A DNA stretch of 64,000 nt. Origin: Bradyrhizobium sp. CB2312 (GTDB lineage Bacteria; Pseudomonadota; Alphaproteobacteria; Rhizobiales; Xanthobacteraceae). The stretch covers positions 620,001-684,000 of the forward strand of contig NZ_CP121668.1 of the NCBI RefSeq assembly GCF_029714425.1. Direction: 5' to 3'. Within the stretch, counting starts at the first letter, position 1, and each line of letters begins with the position of its first letter. The notes under the pieces were generated by a model. That model made no database searches and had not been told where the DNA came from. It was given only the letters and a program-made list of their open reading frames with translations. Of this stretch, positions 55,481 through 63,127 are shown piece by piece. A program made the position numbers and the translations under genes.

Positions 55481-55596
55481 AGGGATGCTGGCCGCGCAGC
55501 GCAGCGTTCGGAGACATAGCTGACACTTCGGAGCCCCCAACACGCCCCATCCAGCACTGACATTCGCCCAAATCGCCATTACCTAATCCCCCAGAC

Positions 55597-58500
55597 ATGC
55601 CCTTCTCTCCATCCCTCTTCGCTTCCGAGCGCGCAGCCGGCGCGGGCGTCACCGCGGTGCTCGGGCCGACCAACACCGGCAAGACCCATCTCGCCATCGA
55701 GCGGATGCTGGCGCATCCCTCCGGCATGATCGGCCTGCCGCTGCGCCTGCTCGCGCGCGAGGTCTACAACAAGATCGCCGATCGCGCGGGTATCGAGAGC
55801 GTCGCGCTGGTCACGGGCGAGGAGAAGATCAAGCCGAAGAACCCGCGCTATTGGGTCTCCACTGTCGAGGCGATGCCGCGCGATATCGACGTCTCCTTCC
55901 TCGCGGTCGACGAGGTCCAGATCGCCTCCGATCTCGAACGCGGCCACGTCTTCACCGACCGCATCCTCAACCGTCGCGGCCGCGACGAGACGCTGCTGTT
56001 AGGCGCCGCCACGATGCGCCCGATCATCGAGCGCCTGTTGCCGGGCGTCTCCATGATTACGCGGCCGCGCCTGTCCAGCCTCGAATTTGCCGGCGACCGC
56101 AAGATCACGCGCCAGCCGCGCCGTACTGCGATTGTCGCCTTCTCGGCCGACGAGGTCTACGCCATCGCCGAGCTGATCCGCCGCCAGCATGGCGGCGCGG
56201 CCGTCGTGCTGGGCTCGCTCTCGCCGCGCACCAGAAACGCACAGGTGGCGATGTTCCAGAACGGTGACGTCGATTACCTCGTCGCCACCGACGCCGTCGG
56301 CATGGGCCTCAATCTCGATGTCGACCACGTCGCCTTCGCCTCCGACCGCAAATTCGACGGCTACCAGTTCCGCCGCCTGACGCCGGCCGAATTCGCGCAG
56401 ATCGCCGGCCGCGCCGGACGTGCCACGCGCAACGGCACTTTTGGTACGACAGGGCGCTGCGCGCCGTTCGAGCCCGAGCTCGTCAACGCGCTGCAGAACC
56501 ACACCTTCGATGCCGTGAAGGTGCTGCAATGGCGCAACGCGAAGCTGGATTTCTCCTCGCTCGGCGCGCTCCAGGTGTCCCTGAATTTGGCCCCCGGCCA
56601 TGAGGCGCTGACGCGCGCTCCCGTCGCCGAGGACATGCGCGTGCTCGACCATGCCGCCCGCGACGTCGAGGTGCGCGATATCGCGCATGGCAAGGCCGCC
56701 GTGGAGCGGCTCTGGGAGGCCTGCCAGGTCCCGGATTACCGAAAGCTGTCGCCGGCCGCCCATGCCGAGCTCGTGACCACGCTCTACGGCTTCCTGATGC
56801 GGAAGGGCTGCATCCCCGATTCCTGGTTCGCGGCCCAGGTCGACCAGGCCGACCGCATCGACGGCGACATCGACACGCTGTCGGCCCGGATCGCGCAGAT
56901 CCGCACCTGGACCTTCGTCGCCAACCGCCCGGACTGGCTGAAAGACCCCGAACGCTGGCAGGGGATCGCCCGCGAGGTCGAAAATAAATTATCGGATGCG
57001 CTCCATGAACGCTTGACTGAGCGTTTCGTTGATCGTCGGACCAGTGTATTGATGCGCCGCCTGCGGGAGAACACGAGCTTGAATACTGAAATCGGCAAGA
57101 CCGGCGAAGTCATCGTCGAAGGCCATGTCATCGGCCGCCTCGATGGCTTCACCTTTGCACCGGATGCGGCGGAGGCCGGCTCCGATGCGAAAGCCTTGCA
57201 GGCTGCAGCGCAAGCGGTGCTCGCCGGCGAGATCAATGCGCGCGCCGAAAAACTGGGCAACGCGCCGGACGACCAGTTCGTGCTGACCTCGGAGGGCATG
57301 ATCCGCTGGACCGGCGATGCCGTGGCGCGGCTGTCTGCCGCAGACGACGCGCTGCATCCGCGCATCCGCATCATCTCCGACGAGCGCCTCACCGGCGGCC
57401 CCCGCGAGAAGGTGCAGGCCCGGCTCGAGCTCTGGCTCAAAACGCATATCGAGAAGCTGCTCGGGCCGATGTTCGAGCTGTCGAAGGCCGAGGATGTCAC
57501 CGGCATTGCCCGCGGCATCGCCTATCAGCTGGTCGAGGCGCTCGGCGTTTTGGAGCGTCCGAAGATCGCCAACGAGCTGAAGGATCTCGACCAGCCCTCG
57601 CGCGCGACCTTGCGCAAATACGGCGTCCGCTTCGGCGCCTATCACATCTATTTCCCCGGCCTCTTGAAGCCCGCCGCGCGTGCGCTCGCTGCGCTGTTGT
57701 GGGCGCTGAAGCAGGACAATGTCGATCTGTCCTCGCTCTCGGGCGCGCAGCATCTGGCTTCGTCCGGCCGCACCTCGTTCCCGGTCGACAAGCAGCTGCC
57801 GCGCGATGCCTATCGCGTGCTCGGCTACAAGCAGGCCGGCGAGCGCGCCGTACGCGTCGACATCCTGGAGCGTCTCGCTGATCTGATCCGCCCGGCGCTG
57901 GCCTGGCGCGAGAACTCGCCCGGCGAAAAGCCCGCCGGCGCATTCGACGGCCGCAGCTTTGTGGTGACGCAGGCGATGACCTCGCTCACCGGCTCGGCAG
58001 GCGAAGACTTTGCCTCGGTGCTGCGTGCGCTCGGCTATCGCATGGAGAAGCGTCCGCCGCTGCCGGTGAAGCCGGCAGCGCCTGCTGCGGAGACGGTCGC
58101 GGCCGAGACGCCGCCCGCCGAGGGCCGCGCGGAGACCTCGACCGAGACGGCCGCAGAAGCCGTTGCAGGCTTGCCTGAAGAGGCGGCCGTGTCCGCCGAA
58201 GCCGTCACCGTTGAAGACGCGCCCGGCATGGAGCAGCACGACGAGCCCGCCCAGGAAGAGCCGGCGCTCGAAGCTTCTCCCGAGGCGCCCGTCACGCCCG
58301 AGGATGCTCCCGGCATCGCACCGCCGGCGGAAGAAACCGCTACGCCTGCGGAGGCTGCCGGCCTCGAAGCCGCGCCTGCCGAGACCGCTGCAACCGAAGC
58401 CGCCGCATCGCCCGATGCTGCCGCGCCTGTCGAGGCCGCGGCTGCGCCCGCCGAGCCCGAGCTGGTCGAGGTCTGGCGTCCCGGCGGCCGTCACGAGGAC

Positions 58501-58986
58501 CGCAAGCCGCGCCACGAGCGCCATCGCCACCAGCGCCATCACAACCAGCCGCGTTCGCAGGCTGGTGCTGAAGCCGGCAGCGCGCCCGCGGAGGCGACGG
58601 CCGGCGAAGCCGCCGATGGCGCCAAGCCTGGCGAGCGCCAGCGTCACGGCGGCGGTCATCGCCGGGATGGCAGGGATTTCCGCAAGGGCCGCGAGGAAGG
58701 CGGTGGCGAGCGCCGCGAGCAGCGCAACGACAACAACCGCCGCTTCGAGGGCAAGGATCGCGATCGTGACCGCGATCGCAACAAGGGCAAGCCGGGCGAG
58801 CGCGAGCACCGTGGCGGCCGCGACCGCGACAAGGGCCGCGATCGTCGCGATCGCGAGTCCGGTCCCTCGCTGCGCCCCTACGCCTCGAGCGCCAACCCGC
58901 GCGAGCGCGATCGTCCCATGGATCCGAACTCGCCCTTCGCCAAACTCGCCGCGCTGAAGGAGCAGCTGTCGGGGCGGAAGGAGTAG
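55597..58986 (+). CDS. SUV3-like superfamily 2 RNA helicase with long disordered tail
   Basis: A 1129-residue helicase. The N-terminal core has Walker A GPTNTGKTH (23-31), FLAVDEVQIASDLERGH (DEVQ box), LLLGAATMRPI, and in the second lobe LVATDAVGMGLNLDVDHVAF and FAQIAGRAGRATRNG; these are the marks of mitochondrial SUV3 and its alphaproteobacterial relatives, which unwind RNA for decay. About residues 450-830 hold the C-terminal helicase domains. The last 300 residues are low complexity: first Ala/Glu/Pro, then RHEDRKPRHERHRH and RDRD/GRD-type basic repeats likely to bind RNA. Genes for an S4 protein, FdxA and CarD follow, the usual order. Confidence 0.9.
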   Translation: MPFSPSLFASERAAGAGVTAVLGPTNTGKTHLAIERMLAHPSGMIGLPLRLLAREVYNKIADRAGIESVALVTGEEKIKPKNPRYWVSTVEAMPRDIDVSFLAVDEVQIASDLERGHVFTDRILNRRGRDETLLLGAATMRPIIERLLPGVSMITRPRLSSLEFAGDRKITRQPRRTAIVAFSADEVYAIAELIRRQHGGAAVVLGSLSPRTRNAQVAMFQNGDVDYLVATDAVGMGLNLDVDHVAFASDRKFDGYQFRRLTPAEFAQIAGRAGRATRNGTFGTTGRCAPFEPELVNALQNHTFDAVKVLQWRNAKLDFSSLGALQVSLNLAPGHEALTRAPVAEDMRVLDHAARDVEVRDIAHGKAAVERLWEACQVPDYRKLSPAAHAELVTTLYGFLMRKGCIPDSWFAAQVDQADRIDGDIDTLSARIAQIRTWTFVANRPDWLKDPERWQGIAREVENKLSDALHERLTERFVDRRTSVLMRRLRENTSLNTEIGKTGEVIVEGHVIGRLDGFTFAPDAAEAGSDAKALQAAAQAVLAGEINARAEKLGNAPDDQFVLTSEGMIRWTGDAVARLSAADDALHPRIRIISDERLTGGPREKVQARLELWLKTHIEKLLGPMFELSKAEDVTGIARGIAYQLVEALGVLERPKIANELKDLDQPSRATLRKYGVRFGAYHIYFPGLLKPAARALAALLWALKQDNVDLSSLSGAQHLASSGRTSFPVDKQLPRDAYRVLGYKQAGERAVRVDILERLADLIRPALAWRENSPGEKPAGAFDGRSFVVTQAMTSLTGSAGEDFASVLRALGYRMEKRPPLPVKPAAPAAETVAAETPPAEGRAETSTETAAEAVAGLPEEAAVSAEAVTVEDAPGMEQHDEPAQEEPALEASPEAPVTPEDAPGIAPPAEETATPAEAAGLEAAPAETAATEAAASPDAAAPVEAAAAPAEPELVEVWRPGGRHEDRKPRHERHRHQRHHNQPRSQAGAEAGSAPAEATAGEAADGAKPGERQRHGGGHRRDGRDFRKGREEGGGERREQRNDNNRRFEGKDRDRDRDRNKGKPGEREHRGGRDRDKGRDRRDRESGPSLRPYASSANPRERDRPMDPNSPFAKLAALKEQLSGRKE

Positions 58987-58989
58987 GAT

Positions 58990-59035
58990 AGCGTTTTCAA
59001 GCGAAGTGCGGAGCGGTTCGCGTGAAGAAAACGCG
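58990..59035. repeat. 48-nt dispersed repeat, family H copy 3
   Basis: AGCGTTTTCAAGCGAAGTGC ... GTGAAGAAAACGCG, a diverged relative of 27856-27903 and 47662-47710. It lies between the helicase stop and the S4 gene's ribosome binding site. Confidence 0.7.
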
Positions 59036-59052
59036 CCATAAGGAATAGAGCC

Positions 59053-59340
59053 ACGACCGAGCGGCAGCGCATCGACAAATGGCTGTGGCACGCGCGGGTG
59101 GTGAAGGCGCGCACCTCCGCGGCCGAGCTCGTCGAGTCCGGCCACGTCCGCGTCAACGGTACCCGCGAGACATCGCCGGGCCATGCGATCAAGCTCGGTG
59201 ATGTCCTCACCATCGCGCTCGATCGCACCGTGCGCGTGTTGAAAGTCACCGGCTTCAACGAGCGCCGCGGCGATGCCGCCTCGGCCCGTGTCCTCTACGA
59301 GGAACTGAGCGAAGGCAATCCAGGTTCTCAGCGCAATTAA
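59053..59340 (+). CDS. S4-domain RNA-binding protein (Hsp15-like) without a standard start codon
   Basis: A protein of about 95 residues. The S4 domain begins RQRIDKWLWHARVVKARTSA and continues VESGHVRVNGTRE, SPGHAIKLGDVLTI, as in Hsp15-type proteins that rescue stalled 50S subunits. Codons back to 59026 are open, but there is no ATG, GTG or TTG before residue 16 (GTG 59098), which would cut the first helix of the fold. ACG at 59053 stands where relatives have ATG, and AAGGA precedes it by 8-9 nt. So the start is ACG (rare), or the ATG was lost or misread. Coordinates assume the ACG. Confidence 0.7.
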   Translation, partial: TTERQRIDKWLWHARVVKARTSAAELVESGHVRVNGTRETSPGHAIKLGDVLTIALDRTVRVLKVTGFNERRGDAASARVLYEELSEGNPGSQRN

Positions 59341-59472
59341 TTGCGCTTTGAATTCATTTCTTGGTCGATCAAACACATAAAGCCGTCATGATCGAGCCTT
59401 CCCGACCTTGCGGCGCCGGGCCATCCGCGCTAGGCAAGCCGCGACTTCTAAAAGAGCTTTTCGGAGCGTTGG

Positions 59473-59811
59473 ATGACTTACGTCGTCACTGAAAACTGCA
59501 TCAAGTGCAAGTACACCGACTGCGTCGAGGTCTGCCCGGTCGATTGTTTCTACGAGGGTGACAACATGCTCGTCATCCATCCGGACGAATGCATCGATTG
59601 CGGCGTGTGCGAGCCGGAATGCCCCGCCGACGCCATCAAGCCGGACACGGAACCGGGCCTCGAAAAGTGGCTCCAGGTCAACGCCGACTACGCCAAGAGC
59701 TGGCCGAACATCACCCAGAAGAAAGAATCACCCGCCGACGCCAAGGAGTTCGACGGGATGGACGGAAAGTTCGAGAAATATTTTTCTCCGAACCCCGGCT
59801 CCGGAGACTGA
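59473..59811 (+). CDS. fdxA: 7Fe ferredoxin FdxA
   Basis: A 112-residue ferredoxin with one [3Fe-4S] and one [4Fe-4S] cluster, as in Azotobacter FdI. Cysteines are at 9, 12, 17, 21, 25, 40, 43, 46 and 50: [17 protein letters not shown] and [12 protein letters not shown]. By alignment with FdI, Cys9, 17 and 50 hold the 3Fe cluster and 21, 40, 43 and 46 the 4Fe cluster. The C-terminal extension ([16 protein letters not shown]) is also typical. It starts at ATG 59473 with GGAGCG upstream. It may donate electrons in respiration or stress response. Confidence 0.95.
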   Translation: MTYVVTENCIKCKYTDCVEVCPVDCFYEGDNMLVIHPDECIDCGVCEPECPADAIKPDTEPGLEKWLQVNADYAKSWPNITQKKESPADAKEFDGMDGKFEKYFSPNPGSGD

Positions 59812-59879
59812 ATCAGGGCCAAACTTAACCCTAATACCTTCGTCGGCGCCGAAAACCAGTCACAAAAGCCCCTAAATCA

Positions 59880-59907
59880 TTGATTTTTGCGGGAAATGTG
59901 CTATATT
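59880..59907 (+). promoter_or_regulatory. Candidate sigma-70-type promoter of the CarD gene
   Basis: TTGATT (59880-59885) and TATATT (59902-59907) are 16 nt apart, in an AT-rich patch 70 nt downstream of fdxA. Transcription would start near 59914, leaving a leader of about 90 nt before the GTG start. Good match by eye; not tested. Confidence 0.5.
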
Positions 59908-60006
59908 GGGCACATTGAGCCGAACCCCGTCAGCCTCGTTGGCCCCTCTGGGTTCCCGTGAAACCTAAATGTCGAACAGGGGCGTGGCAGTTTCCGCGCG
60001 CAGGCT

Positions 60007-60969
60007 GTGTCACAGAAAACGCGTAAAAAGAGTACTTCAGCGAGGGCTTCCCATAAGGAGGCCAAAAAAGTCGCCGCGGCCAGCCGTAGCGCATCCAAGG
60101 GTCGGACCGCGACGAAGGCGCCGGCTGCAAAGTCCTCGAAGAACAAAAGAAGCGCAATGCCTAACAAGTCTGCCAAACCGGCCGCGAAAGCGACCGTTGC
60201 CAAGCCTGCTGCTGCCAAGCCCGCTGCTGTTAAGGCTCACGCTGCCAAGCCCGCCGCGCCGAAGGCCCCCGTTGCTGCTGCGCCTGCCAAGGCTCCCGTC
60301 GCTGCCGCCAAGCCGGCCGTGAAGCCCGCTGCGCCGAAGGTCGAGGAAAAGAAGGTCGTGACCCAGCGTCAGGGCTTCAAGGCCAACGAATTCGTGGTCT
60401 ATCCCGCTCACGGCGTCGGCCAGATCCTGGCCATCGAGGAGCAGGAGATCGCCGGCGCAAAGCTCGAGCTGTTCGTCATCAACTTCATCAAGGACAAGAT
60501 GACGCTCCGTGTTCCGACCGCCAAGGTCGCCAATGTCGGCATGCGCAAGCTGTCCGAGCCCGCGCTGGTCAAGAAGGCGCTGGAGACGCTCAAGGGCCGC
60601 GCCCGCGTCAAGCGCACCATGTGGTCGCGCCGCGCCCAGGAATACGAAGCGAAGATCAACTCGGGCGACATCGTCGCGATCGCGGAAGTCGTGCGCGACC
60701 TCTACCGCTCGGAGTCGCAGCCGGAGCAGTCCTACAGCGAACGCCAGCTCTATGAAGCGGCGCTCGATCGTCTTTCCCGCGAGATCGCGGTGGTGCAGCA
60801 CTCGACCGAGACCGAAGCGGTCAAGGAGATCGAGGCCCAGCTCGCCAAGAGCCCGCGCCGCACCAACGCCAAGGCGGAAGCTGCCGATGGCGAAGGCGAG
60901 AGCGATGCCGAGGGCGATACCGACGATACGGATGGCGACGATACCACCGTTGCCGACGAGGCCGCGTAA
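60007..60969 (+). CDS. CarD/CdnL-family transcription regulator with histone-H1-like N-terminus
   Basis: CarD proteins bind the RNA polymerase beta subunit and stabilise open complexes. The 320-residue protein has a CarD domain from about residue 120: FKANEFVVYPAHGVGQILAI, then INFIKDKMTLRVPTAKV and the helical DNA-binding part (RRAQEYEAKINSGD, LYRSESQPEQSYSERQLYEAAL). The N-terminal 110 residues are Ala/Lys/Pro-rich with AKPAA repeats like histone H1 or AlgR3 tails, and the C-terminus is acidic. The start is GTG 60007; ATG 60157 (MPNKSAKPAAK) would remove 50 residues and is a serious alternative. It has its own promoter and terminator. Confidence 0.9.
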   Translation: MSQKTRKKSTSARASHKEAKKVAAASRSASKGRTATKAPAAKSSKNKRSAMPNKSAKPAAKATVAKPAAAKPAAVKAHAAKPAAPKAPVAAAPAKAPVAAAKPAVKPAAPKVEEKKVVTQRQGFKANEFVVYPAHGVGQILAIEEQEIAGAKLELFVINFIKDKMTLRVPTAKVANVGMRKLSEPALVKKALETLKGRARVKRTMWSRRAQEYEAKINSGDIVAIAEVVRDLYRSESQPEQSYSERQLYEAALDRLSREIAVVQHSTETEAVKEIEAQLAKSPRRTNAKAEAADGEGESDAEGDTDDTDGDDTTVADEAA

Positions 60970-60997
60970 ACATCCCGTCGCGTCGATCGCAACAGTT

Positions 60998-61028
60998 CAA
61001 AAGCCCGGCCGTTTGGCCGGGCTTTTTT
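60998..61028 (+). terminator. Intrinsic terminator of the CarD gene
   Basis: AAGCCCGGCC and GGCCGGGCTT form a perfect 10-bp stem around GTTT (61001-61024), followed by TTTTTT. It lies about 30 nt after the CarD stop and before the convergent cyclase gene, so it may serve both if the A-run on the left side is used in reverse (AAAAG). Confidence 0.92.
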
Positions 61029-61065
61029 GTTTGGAGGCGTGATCCAGTGGCGGTCTGGCCTCGCT

Positions 61066-62463
61066 TTACGGCGTCGCGCGCGGCTGGGTCCAGATCGCGA
61101 TCGGCCGCTCGAGACCGCGGATCACTTGGGGATCGACGGCGACCAGCGATGCAAACGTCTCGGCTGCGCTGCCGAGCTCGAGCCTGGCGCGACTGACGAG
61201 ATCGTTGCTTGCCACCAGCGCGCAGTCGAGCGTGCGCGTCAGCCCCTCCAGTCGGCTTGCCGCATTGACGGTCGCGCCAATCACGGCAAATTCCAGACAG
61301 GTGTGCCCGATGTCGCCGAGCACCACCGGCCCGTAATGCAAGCCAAAGCCGACGCGCATCGGTGGTTCACTGGACGCCGCTCGCTGGGCGTTCCAGCCGT
61401 CCGCCGCCGCGATCATGGCCTGGGCGCAGCGCAGCGCGTTGCTGGCATCGCGCGCGCCTGCGAAGGGCGTGCCGAATGTCGCCATCAATCCGTCGCCCAG
61501 ATATTTGTCCAATGTGCCGTCGTGGCGGAAAACCTCCTGCTCCATCAATCCGTGGAATTCGCGTAACGTCCGCACCACTTCCTCCGGTGTGCGCACATCG
61601 GCAAAGGCCGTGAAGCCGACGATGTCCACGAACAGCACCGCGACGTCCTGGGTGCGCACCTGCTTCAATGGCTCATCGTGCTTCGATAACTCCGTGACGA
61701 CATTGGGTGAGAAGTAGCGCGCAAGATTGCCGCGTTCTCGCTCCACCGCAGCATGCCGGATCAGCAGATCATTGCTGCGACGGACCGCGAGCGCCAGCGT
61801 CCCCGCCACGATCAGGAAGACGACGATCTCCTGGATGCGGAGACCGAATCCGATCGCATCGGGCGAGATCAGCGCGAACAGCCTGTGATCGCTGTCCACC
61901 GCCTCCGCAATGCGGGCGGTCAGTGCGGGATCGCGATCAGGTTGCCACCACACCCAGGCCACGCCGATCACCCAGAGCGCTGCCGTCCATGTTCCGACCG
62001 TAATCACGGTTCGCCAGGAATAGGCCAGCGTGGCGCCTGCGAGCAGGACGAAGAAATAGATGAAGTTGCCGAAATGATATTGCATCGCGACCGGCCAGTG
62101 CGTCGTGCCGAATGGATTCGGGACGACGATGACGAATGTGAGCAGCGCCAGGTCGCAGAACAACAGTGCCAGCTCCGACCGCGATACGCCGACCCGCCCG
62201 ACCCTGACCTGGGCCCATCCGATCAGTGCGAACAGGCCGAGCAACGCCACGTAGTAGAGCTGCTCCCACGCCGGGTTGATGGCCAGCAGCAGGCACGCGA
62301 TGGCCGCAAGCGCGACATAGCGCGCTCGCACGGCCAGTTGCAGGCCCTCCTTCTTGCCGGCCTCGAGCGCCGCCTGTGCAAACTGAACGGTTTCGGTATC
62401 ACGCTGGCTGCGCGCAGGCGACAGGGCGGCAGGCGAGTCGATGCGCTCGACGAGCAATGTCAC
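61066..62463 (-). CDS. Membrane-bound adenylate/guanylate cyclase
   Basis: A 465-residue class III nucleotide cyclase starting at GTG 62463 behind GAGGAG. Five or six membrane segments fill about residues 45-245 (AIACLLLAINPAWEQLYYVALLGLF-type helices; only part is quoted here). A linker with NLARYFSPNVVTEL leads to the cyclase domain: VLFVDIVGFTAFAD with the first metal Asp, LDKYLGDGLMATFG with the second, and FGLHYGPVVLGDIG. The catalytic Asn/Arg region is IGATVNAASRLEG. It should produce cAMP at the inner membrane. The signal sensed is unknown; a RegA/RegB-type pair lies upstream. Confidence 0.88.
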   Translation of the reverse strand: MTLLVERIDSPAALSPARSQRDTETVQFAQAALEAGKKEGLQLAVRARYVALAAIACLLLAINPAWEQLYYVALLGLFALIGWAQVRVGRVGVSRSELALLFCDLALLTFVIVVPNPFGTTHWPVAMQYHFGNFIYFFVLLAGATLAYSWRTVITVGTWTAALWVIGVAWVWWQPDRDPALTARIAEAVDSDHRLFALISPDAIGFGLRIQEIVVFLIVAGTLALAVRRSNDLLIRHAAVERERGNLARYFSPNVVTELSKHDEPLKQVRTQDVAVLFVDIVGFTAFADVRTPEEVVRTLREFHGLMEQEVFRHDGTLDKYLGDGLMATFGTPFAGARDASNALRCAQAMIAAADGWNAQRAASSEPPMRVGFGLHYGPVVLGDIGHTCLEFAVIGATVNAASRLEGLTRTLDCALVASNDLVSRARLELGSAAETFASLVAVDPQVIRGLERPIAIWTQPRATP

Positions 62464-62593
62464 GGGGCAGTCTCCTCGCTTGGGCCGCTGCAGCACAGCG
62501 GCGGCCGTCAGCCGCCGCATCCAATAGTCTAGTGATGCATGGCTGCAAGGTCATCAGCTCCGGTGCGTGTTTCCCCCCCGCGCGGCGAACCGT

Positions 62594-63127
62594 TCACTTC
62601 ACCGGACGCTTCTCGAGCTTCCTTGCCAGCGTGCGCCGGTGCATGCCAAGCCGCCGAGCCGCTTCCGAGATGTTGAAATCCGTCTCGATCAGGGTCTGGT
62701 GGATGCGTTCCCATTCCAGAGTCTTGATCGAGGTCGGCCGCGTGTCGAGGGCAACCTCGGCATTGCCTTCGGCCCGGTTGAAGGCGGCCTCGATGTCGTC
62801 GGTGTTGGAGGGCTTGGCGAGATAGTGGCAGGCGCCGAGCTTGATGGCTTCAACGGCGGTCGAGATGCTGGCAAAGCCTGTCAGCACCACGATCAGCATC
62901 TCCGGATCGTGGGTATGCAGCAGCTCGACACACGCGAGCCCGGAGGCGCCGCCGAGCTTGAGGTCGACCACGGCATGGCCGAAGGAGCGCTCCTCCAGCA
63001 CTTTCCGCACCTCTTCGATCGACGCCGCCAGCACGACCTCGTAGCCGCGGCGCTCGAACGAGCGTTTCAGCGTGCGCGCGAAGCCGGCGTCGTCCTCGAC
63101 GACGATGAGCGAGCGGTCAGGTGTCAA
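62594..63127 (-). CDS. RegA/ActR/PrrA-type response regulator
   Basis: A 177-residue two-domain regulator. The receiver has the acidic pair ED at 11-12, phosphoacceptor Asp55 (AVVDLKLGG), Thr in VLTGFAS and Lys in YLAKPS. A linker is followed by a Fis-type HTH at the C-terminus, NISEAARRLGMHRRTLARKL, the arrangement of redox regulators RegA/PrrA/ActR. It starts at a TTG (63127) overlapping the kinase gene by 11 nt. Members control photosynthesis, nitrogen fixation and respiration genes in response to redox state; in Bradyrhizobium the equivalent system is RegSR. This copy may be the main system or a paralogue. Confidence 0.87.
   Translation of the reverse strand: MTPDRSLIVVEDDAGFARTLKRSFERRGYEVVLAASIEEVRKVLEERSFGHAVVDLKLGGASGLACVELLHTHDPEMLIVVLTGFASISTAVEAIKLGACHYLAKPSNTDDIEAAFNRAEGNAEVALDTRPTSIKTLEWERIHQTLIETDFNISEAARRLGMHRRTLARKLEKRPVK

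Noticed and set aside
56989..59376. 795-codon open frame antisense to the helicase and S4 genes
   Set aside because: Composition is the reverse image of the helicase's repetitive tail; no start site or motif supports it.
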